A stretch of 8,150 bases of DNA from Methanobacteriota archaeon (GCA_023409695.1 JAEYQZ010000238.1:1-8150); one strand, 5' to 3'; shown: positions 1-6,485, counted from the first letter of the stretch. Numbers and translations are program-made. The notes: generated by a model not told the origin, from the sequence alone.

Positions 1-1305
1 CATCATGTCTTTGAAATATCTTTCAGCCTCATAAAATTCACTTGTTTCTATTTCAAATTCATCACAGGTTTTATCGGGATTATCTGAGATATCATAAAGC
101 AGAGATTTTATATTTTTTACCATATGCGCGATTTGTGCATCCGAAAAGCAGTCTTTATTGTATTCAATTTCTAAAAGCTGTAAACCGTCTTTATCCTTTA
201 ATGACGGGTTCACACGGATATGGAAAGGAAACTCACTTTTAGAATTATTAAACAGATATTCTACATTTGAATCTGTTGAGTTTGACACCATAGAATACAT
301 AGATAACATTGCAGGATCTATGCCATTTTGCTGCAGCTTTGCACCGTACATATTGAAAGATAATTTTCCATGGGTCAGACCGTTTTTAAGAACGGATTTT
401 GTGTACAATAAAACCTCTTTAAATGTCTTGTTTTTGTCATAATCCAGTTTAAGAGGCATCATATTTACAAACATGCCCAACATGTCATGTATTTCTTCTC
501 CAAAATCCCTACCATGGTATACGCTGTTCCAGACCATTTCGTCGCTGCATGTACTTTTTGCAAAGTATAACGACACAGCAGATAATGCGAGTACAAATGG
601 GGATATCCTTACACCGTCAATTACAGATAATTCTTTTAGTTTTTCTGTTAATTCTGGATCTAAGTAAAAATAATTCCTGTTGATACCAAGGTCATCTGAT
701 GAATACCAATCTTTCGAATATCCATCCAAGTTAGAGAGCCAGAATTCTTCATCTTCCTTTGCCTGTTTGCTTGAGAGATACTCTTTTTCTTTTTTAACAT
801 ATTCTTCGTATGAAACATTAGATGGATGATATTCCTCTCCTTTTTTCAAAGCTATAACACAATCTTCAAGGTTTTTGGTAAAAATACCTACAGAACTTCC
901 ATCCATGATGATGTGATGGGTACGGCCCAGTACAACAGATTCTTTTTTCGTTTTGAGGAGTGTAAACTGGTAGAGCGGTGTGTCAAAGATTTCTTTAAAT
1001 GGTTTTTGCGCAAATTCATTGATAAAAGCGTTAATTTCATCTTCATTTTTATCTGACATGTCTACATATGAAAATAAACCATCTTCTTCAGAGGCATAGT
1101 ACTGCCTGAAATTCATATTTTCGTCCTGTTTCATACATAGATGAATATTTCCGCTTATTACAATACTTAGAGCTTTTTTAACATATTCTTCATCTTCTAG
1201 TGAGAATCGAGATTTAAATGAAAGAATATATGCTTCATTACCTGGTTTACTAATCTCAGTTATAATAGTCCTTTTTTGTGCATTTGATAAATCAAAGCAG
1301 TCCAT
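1..1305 (-). CDS. Nonribosomal peptide synthetase, N-terminal condensation domain (partial, 3' end beyond window)
   Basis: The frame is open for all 435 codons from the ATG at 1305 to the left edge, so the gene is cut by the window. No other in-frame start lies between the upstream stop (1351-1353) and this ATG, and a GGGGTGGA ribosome binding site sits 5 nt upstream. The protein opens with a full condensation (C) domain, which forms the peptide bond between carrier-bound substrates. Visible motifs are C1-like S-x-A-Q-x-R (residues 7-12), the catalytic HHIIMDG (HHxxxDG, residues 130-136), HGRD (264-267) and LGMFVN (276-281, C5-like), with a C-domain-type ending around EYNKDCF (381-387). The C2 region is degenerate. 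The last ~25 residues look like the linker after the C domain. Adenylation and carrier domains would be expected further on but cannot be seen. It is probably cytoplasmic and needs phosphopantetheine from the transferase encoded just upstream. The C domain is clear; NRPS rather than a stand-alone C-domain protein is inferred. Confidence 0.88.
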   Translation of the reverse strand, partial: MDCFDLSNAQKRTIITEISKPGNEAYILSFKSRFSLEDEEYVKKALSIVISGNIHLCMKQDENMNFRQYYASEEDGLFSYVDMSDKNEDEINAFINEFAQKPFKEIFDTPLYQFTLLKTKKESVVLGRTHHIIMDGSSVGIFTKNLEDCVIALKKGEEYHPSNVSYEEYVKKEKEYLSSKQAKEDEEFWLSNLDGYSKDWYSSDDLGINRNYFYLDPELTEKLKELSVIDGVRISPFVLALSAVSLYFAKSTCSDEMVWNSVYHGRDFGEEIHDMLGMFVNMMPLKLDYDKNKTFKEVLLYTKSVLKNGLTHGKLSFNMYGAKLQQNGIDPAMLSMYSMVSNSTDSNVEYLFNNSKSEFPFHIRVNPSLKDKDGLQLLEIEYNKDCFSDAQIAHMVKNIKSLLYDISDNPDKTCDEFEIETSEFYEAERYFKDMM

Positions 1306-1343
1306 AAATATCCACCCCGTTAGCCTTTTAATCTCCTGTTTAC

Positions 1344-1979
1344 TTAATTTTCAATATCATGTAAATTTATTAGAGTAGGTTCTGTGATCCTGCTTTGTGA
1401 GCATACACCAAGCATATATTTTCCCCCACAAACGTTCCAAATCCCAAAATTGCCAGTATTTTCCCTGTGTATCAATTCTATTTCATCATTAATTTCTATG
1501 CAAAATTCGTCAAGGGCAAGCCTAAATCCTAAGCCTGTCATTTTCATATAACTCTCTTTTAACACCCATAATTCAAAAAAAGCTTTCTTTTGGTCGTTAT
1601 TATTCAAAACATATTCATATTCAGTGCCGTAAAAAAATTGCTTCGCTAGATTCAAATCAATATCCGTAACATATTCAATATCAACACCAACTGGAGAATC
1701 AGAAACTGCACATGCCACATATCCCTCTGAATGTGAAAGATTAAAGTGCACATTAGAATAGTTTTTCAAATAGGGCTTACCATATTTATCTATATCAAAT
1801 ACTGGATTAGTGATACCAATTTTATCTAAAGCATGGTTTAACAGAACTTCCACCCCAACAGACAAATTCCTATCTTTTTCGTGGAAATATCTGCAGGATT
1901 TTTTTATTCTTGTCTTTGATACAGAACTCTTCATTCTGTTAAAGTCAAGTTCTGATACATCCATGTAATATAACAACAT
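1344..1979 (-). CDS. Sfp-type 4'-phosphopantetheinyl transferase
   Basis: Transfers the phosphopantetheine arm of CoA to a serine of carrier-protein domains, converting a synthetase from apo to holo form. The 211-residue protein is close to the usual Sfp length (about 220-230). Family motifs appear in order: KYGKPY (65-70), HFNLSHSEGY (78-87), VGVDIEYV (97-104) with the metal ligands D100 and E102, and WVLKESYMKMTGLGF (138-152) with E142 as third acidic ligand and K141/K146 in the W-x-x-K-E-x-x-x-K signature. All catalytic positions are intact. It is the first gene of a minus-strand pair; the synthetase starts 38 nt downstream, so it probably serves that enzyme. The ATG at 1979 has only a weak TGTGA site 6 nt upstream; an ATG at 1964 (M6) is an alternative that would not affect the domain. 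Family assignment is secure, the exact partner is inferred. Confidence 0.93.
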   Translation of the reverse strand: MLLYYMDVSELDFNRMKSSVSKTRIKKSCRYFHEKDRNLSVGVEVLLNHALDKIGITNPVFDIDKYGKPYLKNYSNVHFNLSHSEGYVACAVSDSPVGVDIEYVTDIDLNLAKQFFYGTEYEYVLNNNDQKKAFFELWVLKESYMKMTGLGFRLALDEFCIEINDEIELIHRENTGNFGIWNVCGGKYMLGVCSQSRITEPTLINLHDIEN

Positions 1980-2203
1980 TTTTTTTCACATCAAATTAAT
2001 TATAATGTAATAATATTGTCAATTGATGCTCCAAATCAACTATTTTTTTTTAATTTATTATAATATTACATGAAAATCATCCAATCAATTATTTAAACTT
2101 ATGGAATCCCATGAGATTTTGAAAGACTACCTGAAATAGTATTCAATCCTGAATAAAAATAAACAAATTAAAAAAAAACATTATATATAATATATGCTGG
2201 CTT
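1980..2203. promoter_or_regulatory. AT-rich spacer carrying the presumed promoter of the PPTase-NRPS unit
   Basis: There is no credible gene here. The region must hold the minus-strand promoter for the transferase/synthetase pair, but no single TATA box stands out: TATAATTA-like and ATATTATT stretches both lie within about 60 nt of the start codon. Dyads are visible: ATGTAATA (2005-2012) against TATTACAT (2064-2071), and inside them TTGAT (2023-2027) against ATCAA (2035-2039). They may be operator sites, but base composition alone makes short AT dyads common. A run of nine T at 2043-2051 and eight A at 2171-2178 are also present. Confidence 0.35.
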
Positions 2204-2230
2204 AAAAACCCATTATTTGAATAATATGGG
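2204..2230 (-). terminator. Probable terminator of nadX
   Basis: On the minus strand, 38 nt after the nadX stop, an imperfect hairpin (2209-2230; CCC/GGG and ATTATT/AATAAT pairing with a 2-nt bulge and a very short loop) is followed at once by TTTTT (2204-2208). A second T8 run lies at 2171-2178. Archaeal termination relies mainly on such T-tracts, so the location fits even though the stem is weak. Confidence 0.45.
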
Positions 2231-2267
2231 CTGATATATCAAAAGATATATAAAACTATGAATTAAC

Positions 2268-3137
2268 CTATATCCCAACATTCAGATTTTCATTTAGACT
2301 TTTAATTAGTTTAACCGCAGAATATGCGGCTAAGACACTCGTTTTTGGGTTGGTGGCACAGGTCTCATTCTCAGTAATGGTTCTGAACTCACCAAAATCA
2401 CCGGTCACACAGATTTCATGGCAGTTGCGGCTCACGTTAGGGTCCGCTATGATTTTTACATCCACTTCTTTACCATATGCAATGCTCAATGCAGCAGCCA
2501 CATTAATATTTGCAGGAAATTTACGCACCGCATCCCCAGCTTTACCTTCATATAATACTGTTTCAGTATCTACTGAGATTCCCAGCGACTTGGGAGACTT
2601 ACGAGTAACCAAACGTACTTCATTGATCTCTCCAATAGAAGCTGCTTTAATACCATCCAGACCTACAACAGCCCCAGAAGGTGCGTATATTCTGGAATTA
2701 TTTTCATCAGCTATTTCTTCCAGATAATTTCTAAGATCTGAATCGATTAAAGCTCCCAAACTCATGATAATAACATCTTTTCCCTTCTTAAGGACTTGTG
2801 GAATAATTTTTATCACTGCATCATGAGATGCCGCTTCAATTACCAGATCCACATTATCTAACATGTCATTTACATCAGGGACCATTATTCCATCTACTTT
2901 AGATGCCATATTTTCAGCCCTTTCTATATCCATGTCATAAAAAAATTTCAAATCAGCACTTAACTTCCCATTTACGGCAAAATCGGTTATTATACCTGCT
3001 ATGGCACCACATCCGATAATTCCAGCAACTATAACATCACGCGAGTAATCCTTAGTTAAATCTTCCAAATTAGATTCTAAATACAAATTTTCACTTTCTT
3101 CTATTTCTAAGGCATCATTGAGAGCTGTTTCATTCAT
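2268..3137 (-). CDS. nadX: L-aspartate dehydrogenase (NAD biosynthesis)
   Basis: Oxidises L-aspartate with NAD(P)+ to iminoaspartate, the substrate of quinolinate synthase; it replaces the L-aspartate oxidase NadB used by many bacteria. With the start at 3137 the protein has 289 residues. It shows the Rossmann motif GIIGCGAIAG (39-48), EAASHDAV (101-108), MSLGAL (125-130), YAPSGAVVGLDG (151-162), KFPANINVAAALS (207-219) and ADPNVSRNCHEI (231-242), with H240 as the expected catalytic histidine. The ATG at 3137 is chosen because GAAGGTG lies 6 nt before it; the longer frame from 3173 would overlap nadA and lacks such a site. Even so, about 35 acidic residues precede the Rossmann fold, making it longer than typical members (about 240-270). 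It lies 16 nt after nadA, so co-transcription and coupling of the two steps, which share an unstable intermediate, are likely. Confidence 0.93.
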   Translation of the reverse strand: MNETALNDALEIEESENLYLESNLEDLTKDYSRDVIVAGIIGCGAIAGIITDFAVNGKLSADLKFFYDMDIERAENMASKVDGIMVPDVNDMLDNVDLVIEAASHDAVIKIIPQVLKKGKDVIIMSLGALIDSDLRNYLEEIADENNSRIYAPSGAVVGLDGIKAASIGEINEVRLVTRKSPKSLGISVDTETVLYEGKAGDAVRKFPANINVAAALSIAYGKEVDVKIIADPNVSRNCHEICVTGDFGEFRTITENETCATNPKTSVLAAYSAVKLIKSLNENLNVGI

Positions 3138-3153
3138 TTGATGCACCTTCAAT

Positions 3154-4071
3154 TTAATTTTTAGAAATTTCAATCATCCTTTTAATTGCCACTTTCGCCT
3201 TTTTTGCAGTATTATTATCAACTTTAACTTCGAATTTTTCATTTAAAAGACAGTTTTTAATATTTTTAACTGTATACATCTTCATATTCTCACAAATTGC
3301 GTCACTTAAGGCAGGGATGAATATTTTATCCGGATTTTCTCGTCTTAGGCGAGTTATCATATCCACTTCAGTACCTATGATGAATGTTTTTTTAGGTGAT
3401 TGGGCCACGTGTCGAATCATGCCCCCAGTGCTTAAAACATTATCTGCAAAATTTTGTACTTCAGGATCGCATTCTGGATGGACCAATATCTCTGCATCAT
3501 GATATTTGCTTTTTAAAAAGTGTAAATCCCCTAAATCGAACAATTTATGAACATAACAGTATCCCTGTGCAGGTATGGGTATAATCTCTTTATCTACATT
3601 TTTAGAGACGTACCATGCCAAGTTTCTATCTGGACCAAATAGTATTTTCTCTTGAGGAATGCTTTCTACTACTTTAACTGCATTTGAGGAAGTGCATAAA
3701 ATTTCAGCCTCTGCTTTAGCTTCAGCCAGCGTATTGACATAAAGAACTACAGCTGTATCAGGATACATTTTTTTAAACTTTCTAACCTCTTCTGCATTAA
3801 GCATGCACGCCATGGGGCATTTTGCTTGAGTATCTGGAATCAATATTTTTTTGTTGGGGTTTAGTATTGCTGCTGTTTCTGCCATGAAATCGACCCCACA
3901 GAAAACTACAATATCCGATTCATCTATTTTTGATGCTTTTATACAGAGCTCAAGTGAATCTCCTACAAAATCTGCAATTTCCTGTATATCTCGCGTTTGA
4001 TAATTGTGAGCTAAGATTATTGCATTTTTTTCCTTTTTGAGCCGCTTGATTTCCTGCAGATCACTTAACAT
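3154..4071 (-). CDS. nadA: Quinolinate synthase NadA, [4Fe-4S] enzyme
   Basis: Condenses iminoaspartate with dihydroxyacetone phosphate to quinolinate, the committed precursor of NAD. The 305 residues match the short archaeal/Thermotoga class. Three cysteines with the spacing of the known cluster ligands are present: C85 (KCPMA), C172 (GYCYVH) and C260 (ICENM). Substrate and catalytic residues of the family are recognisable in HNYQ (22-25), GDS (37-39), YVNT (111-114), TSSNA (127-131), H175, HPEC (198-201) and STGG (214-217). The ATG at 4071 has AGTGA 4 nt upstream. It is the first gene of a nadA-nadX pair, which supplies both enzymes of the oxygen-independent aspartate route. No nadC (quinolinate phosphoribosyltransferase) is seen in the window, so it must be elsewhere. 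Nothing in the protein looks damaged. Confidence 0.97.
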   Translation of the reverse strand: MLSDLQEIKRLKKEKNAIILAHNYQTRDIQEIADFVGDSLELCIKASKIDESDIVVFCGVDFMAETAAILNPNKKILIPDTQAKCPMACMLNAEEVRKFKKMYPDTAVVLYVNTLAEAKAEAEILCTSSNAVKVVESIPQEKILFGPDRNLAWYVSKNVDKEIIPIPAQGYCYVHKLFDLGDLHFLKSKYHDAEILVHPECDPEVQNFADNVLSTGGMIRHVAQSPKKTFIIGTEVDMITRLRRENPDKIFIPALSDAICENMKMYTVKNIKNCLLNEKFEVKVDNNTAKKAKVAIKRMIEISKN

Positions 4072-4178
4072 AAAATCACTTTAAAATTACATCAATAAAA
4101 TTAGTTTTTCCGGCAATTATACTAATTAAAGCATATGATCTTTAATTCCAGATCTTAATTTTCCATTTGATTAAAAAA
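4072..4178 (-). promoter_or_regulatory. Upstream region of nadA with tandem direct repeats
   Basis: This region between nadA and the preceding terminator should contain the nadA promoter. A small dyad AATTA-tac-TAATT is at 4115-4127. Two adjacent imperfect copies follow, GATCTTTAATTCCA (4137-4150) and GATCTTAATTTTCCA (4151-4165), which differ only by indels. They could be a binding site for a regulator of NAD synthesis. No perfect TATA box is evident; TTTAATTA (minus strand, near 4122-4129) is the best candidate. Function is inferred from position only. Confidence 0.35.
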
Positions 4179-4226
4179 ATAGGGCATCGGAGGTGGTATT
4201 GAACGAAATTAATTTAGATGCCCTAT
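4173..4226 (-). terminator. Hairpin-plus-T7 terminator of the adh-npdG-SDR unit
   Basis: A perfect 10-bp inverted repeat, GATGCCCTAT (4217-4226) and ATAGGGCATC (4179-4188), encloses a 28-nt loop. Read on the minus strand the stem is followed directly by a T7 tract (4173-4179, overlapping the last stem base). It starts 34 nt after the stop of the truncated SDR gene and lies before nadA, exactly where the adh-npdG-SDR transcript should end. The plus strand has no T-tract after the stem, so the polarity is clear. Confidence 0.72.
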
Positions 4227-4260
4227 GCGCTGTTTAAACGTTAATTATGGCCAAATTCAT

Positions 4261-4617
4261 TTAAATAGCACCTGTCAAATCGACACTTAGATCTATTTCC
4301 CAAATTCCCTCCCCAATATCCAAAACTGGAGTTATTATATCTGCTATCCCTGCACAATTAAGTACTATATCCAATTTCCCAAACTCATTTACAGCAGTAT
4401 TGATTGCATTCTGGATATCGTCTTCACTGTTATCGCTTGCAGGAACCGATATGATCTTGTGGTTGCCTTCCATCCATTCGATGTTATCTTCCGGTTTTTC
4501 ATCTGCTCCTGCAACTACAACAACTGATGCTCCTTCTTTTGCAAAAATTCTGGCTATTTCATTTCGTATCCCTGAACTTGAACCATTTACAAGTACTACT
4601 TTATTCTCCAATTTCAT
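4261..4617 (-). pseudogene. Truncated short-chain dehydrogenase/reductase remnant
   Basis: The 118 residues match only the first half of a classical short-chain dehydrogenase/reductase, which is normally about 240-260 residues. The N-terminal KVVLVNGSSSGIRNEIA corresponds to the cofactor loop TGxxxGxG, but the Thr is Asn11 and the third Gly is Arg18. The NNAG motif reads NCAG (87-90), and the usual VNLTG segment reads VDLTG (112-116), so the Asn of the catalytic tetrad is Asp113. The frame stops just after this, before the catalytic Ser and Tyr-x-x-x-Lys, and no continuation was recognised in the 189 nt downstream. A good ribosome binding site (GGGGGA, 5 nt before the ATG) and position 36 nt after npdG suggest it was once the third gene of that operon. 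It may still be translated, but oxidoreductase activity is very unlikely. Confidence 0.75.
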
Positions 4618-4653
4618 TTTTATCCCCCTTTTGGTGAAGTAGTAATCTGTATC

Positions 4654-5319
4654 TTATTTAGCTAAACCAGTGATCCTGATTCCTCCAAACTGAGTTTTAT
4701 TTCGTATATTTAAACCAATAAGGAGAGGAGTGATCTTTTCTATGATTTTAGCTCTTTCCAGGGGTCCACAGTCAATTACATTAACACCCGGAATTTTCTC
4801 AATTAGTTCAGCAGCAATTGCCTTAGAATTTGCATCATCACCAGAAATAAGGCAATCACAATCAATTGGTTCTTTAAAGTTCATTAAAGCTGCAGAACTG
4901 ATATTGTTAAAAGCACATATCACATTGCTATCTTTTAAAATTTTAGCGGATCTTTCTGCTGCTGCGCCATCCCATAAAGCAACATATTCAATAGGAGACC
5001 CCCCTATAGCTGATTCTAAAGGCCCAGTAGCATCTAATAATATTTTATCTTTTGCCCCTTCTTTAATAGAAAGTAAAGTTGATTTTTGGGCAGCCAAAGG
5101 CACTGTTAAAACTAGTAATTCAGCTTCCGCTGCAGCCTCAGCATTCTCAGCTGCTTTAACATTGTTAAAATTACCCAGAAGGCCTTTTAATTTATCTACA
5201 GCTGCTTGAGCTTTTTCAATTGTCCTTGAACCTATTATAACATCTTCTCCAGCTTGCACAAAACGTATGGCGATTCCTAATCCCTGTCCACCTGTTCCAC
5301 CAATTATTGCTATTTTCAT
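4654..5319 (-). CDS. npdG: F420H2:NADP oxidoreductase (Fno/NpdG)
   Basis: Catalyses reversible hydride transfer between coenzyme F420H2 and NADP+ in the cytoplasm, linking NADPH pools to the F420 of methanogenesis. The 221-residue length agrees with the family. The N-terminal Rossmann fold carries IGGTGGQGLG (6-15), and GSRT (30-33) supplies the Ser-Arg-Thr that binds the 2'-phosphate of NADP. Further family signatures are LTVPLAAQ (71-78), LDATGPL (95-101), CAFNNISSAAL (135-145), CDCLISGDD (154-162) and the C-terminal IRITGL (214-219) near the F420 pocket. The start has GGTGA 4 nt before the ATG. It lies 49 nt downstream of the NADP-type alcohol dehydrogenase; in that setting it would run from NADPH toward F420H2. 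The 49-nt gap contains T-rich DNA and an 18-bp AT palindrome, so its expression may differ from adh. Confidence 0.95.
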   Translation of the reverse strand: MKIAIIGGTGGQGLGIAIRFVQAGEDVIIGSRTIEKAQAAVDKLKGLLGNFNNVKAAENAEAAAEAELLVLTVPLAAQKSTLLSIKEGAKDKILLDATGPLESAIGGSPIEYVALWDGAAAERSAKILKDSNVICAFNNISSAALMNFKEPIDCDCLISGDDANSKAIAAELIEKIPGVNVIDCGPLERAKIIEKITPLLIGLNIRNKTQFGGIRITGLAK

Positions 5320-5329
5320 ATTATCACCG

Positions 5330-5347
5330 TTTAATTTTAAAATTAAA
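5330..5347. repeat. Perfect 18-bp AT palindrome between adh and npdG
   Basis: TTTAATTTT is followed directly by its reverse complement AAAATTAAA. It lies 2 nt upstream of the npdG ribosome binding site (5324-5328), and on the minus strand it follows a T-rich stretch (T6-C-T5, about 5348-5359) after the adh stop. It may be an internal promoter element, a partial termination site or simply AT-rich spacer. Confidence 0.4.
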
Positions 5348-5368
5348 AAGAAAAAATTGAACTGGCAT

Positions 5369-6439
5369 CTATTCTAGAAGGACGACTGGTTTAATTAAGT
5401 CCCTAGGTTTCTCTTTCATCAGAAGGAGAGCGTCTTCTATTTTATCAAAGCCTTTAAATTTATGGGTTACCAGTAACTCAGGGTCCATACGTCCGTATGT
5501 TACAATATCTGCAAGTCTTTCCATTCTAACCCTTCCGCCAGGGCAAAGACCAGTAATTATGTCTTTGTCTGCCATACCAAATCCCCAGCCTATACGGCAT
5601 AGTGGCAGAGTATCTTTTTCTCCTTCTCCTTTACCAAAGTAGTTGTTGTTGGAAATTTTTGATCCTGCTTTGGCCATTTTACATGCATCTATTAGAATAT
5701 CTGGGCCACCACCAGATATGATTACTGCATCAACACCTTCTCCATCGGTTGCATCAAGGATCTGTTCTGCGGTATCTCCATCTCTGTAGCTGATTATATC
5801 TGTAGCGCCGTATTTTTTGGCTACTTCAACAGATACAGGTCGGGTACCGACTGCAAATATTCTTCCAGCTCCCCTAAGTTTTGCACCAGCTATGCCGCAA
5901 AGCCCAACTGCCCCAATACCGAGAACAGCTACCGTACTTCCAAGTTCAATTCCTGCATTTTCAGCACCCATAAAACCTGTACTCATCATATCTGTGATCA
6001 TGACAGCTGCTTCCTGAGACATTCCTTCGGGTAAATGTGCCAGGTTGTTATCTGCGAGATTAACGTGGAAAAATTCACCGAATACCCCGTCTTTGAAGTT
6101 AGAATATTTCCAACCTCCACATGCGCCCCCTGTTTGGGAAGGGAATCCACGTTGCACTGCTTCTGAATCCCAGTCAGGAGTTATAGCTGGCACAATTACT
6201 CTATCACCAGGTTTGAAGTCTTTGACTTCAGTTCCCACTTCATCCACTATTCCTACAGCTTCATGCCCTAAAATCATGTTGTGTCTATCACCTATTGCTC
6301 CTTCCCAGACAGTGTGAACATCAGAAGTACATGGTGCTAGACATGTTGGCCTAACAATAGCATCCCTTGGGCCGCATTTTGGTCTGTCTTTTTCTATCCA
6401 TCCAGTTTCCCCTATTTTTAACATAGCAAATCCTTTCAT
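5369..6439 (-). CDS. adh: NADP-dependent secondary-alcohol dehydrogenase (zinc, medium-chain family)
   Basis: Oxidises secondary and short primary alcohols (for example 2-propanol to acetone) with NADP+. The 356 residues align along their whole length with the Thermoanaerobacter brockii-type enzyme (352 residues, from memory), with a short insertion near 271-276. Catalytic zinc ligands fall at the same numbers, C37, H59 and D150, with E60 beside them; the structural-zinc cysteine cluster of horse-liver-type enzymes is absent, as in that family. The dinucleotide motif is GIGAVG (174-179), and G198, T199, R200 and Y218 match the NADP-phosphate pocket, with Thr in place of Ser at 199. The ATG at 6439 was chosen because MKGFAMLKIG is the family N-terminus and GAGGTGA lies 5 nt upstream; the frame is open to an ATG at 6496 but that would begin upstream of the TATA box. 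First gene before npdG, with which it can convert alcohol to F420H2. Confidence 0.95.
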   Translation of the reverse strand: MKGFAMLKIGETGWIEKDRPKCGPRDAIVRPTCLAPCTSDVHTVWEGAIGDRHNMILGHEAVGIVDEVGTEVKDFKPGDRVIVPAITPDWDSEAVQRGFPSQTGGACGGWKYSNFKDGVFGEFFHVNLADNNLAHLPEGMSQEAAVMITDMMSTGFMGAENAGIELGSTVAVLGIGAVGLCGIAGAKLRGAGRIFAVGTRPVSVEVAKKYGATDIISYRDGDTAEQILDATDGEGVDAVIISGGGPDILIDACKMAKAGSKISNNNYFGKGEGEKDTLPLCRIGWGFGMADKDIITGLCPGGRVRMERLADIVTYGRMDPELLVTHKFKGFDKIEDALLLMKEKPRDLIKPVVLLE

Positions 6440-6444
6440 TTTGT

Positions 6445-6451
6445 TCACCTC
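6445..6451 (-). promoter_or_regulatory. Ribosome binding site fixing the adh start
   Basis: GAGGTGA, close to the full complement of the archaeal 16S 3' end, lies 5 nt before the ATG at 6439. It decides against the in-frame upstream ATG at 6496. Confidence 0.85.
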
Positions 6452-6485
6452 GTTTAATATCTTGAGTAAGGATTGTGAGTTATGA

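Noticed and set aside
42..1056. Plus-strand open frames across the left 1 kb
   Set aside because: They lie opposite the continuous minus-strand condensation-domain frame, show no family motifs and lack ribosome binding sites.
2350..2727. 125-residue plus-strand frame
   Set aside because: It is antisense to nadX, whose motifs are clear throughout this stretch; the frame has no recognisable domain.
3138..3173. Longer nadX start at 3173
   Set aside because: It would overlap nadA by 20 nt and has no good ribosome binding site, whereas GAAGGTG lies 6 nt before the ATG at 3137.
4730..5209. 159-residue plus-strand frame
   Set aside because: Antisense shadow of npdG, caused by Ala/Leu/Ile-rich codons; no start signal or domain.
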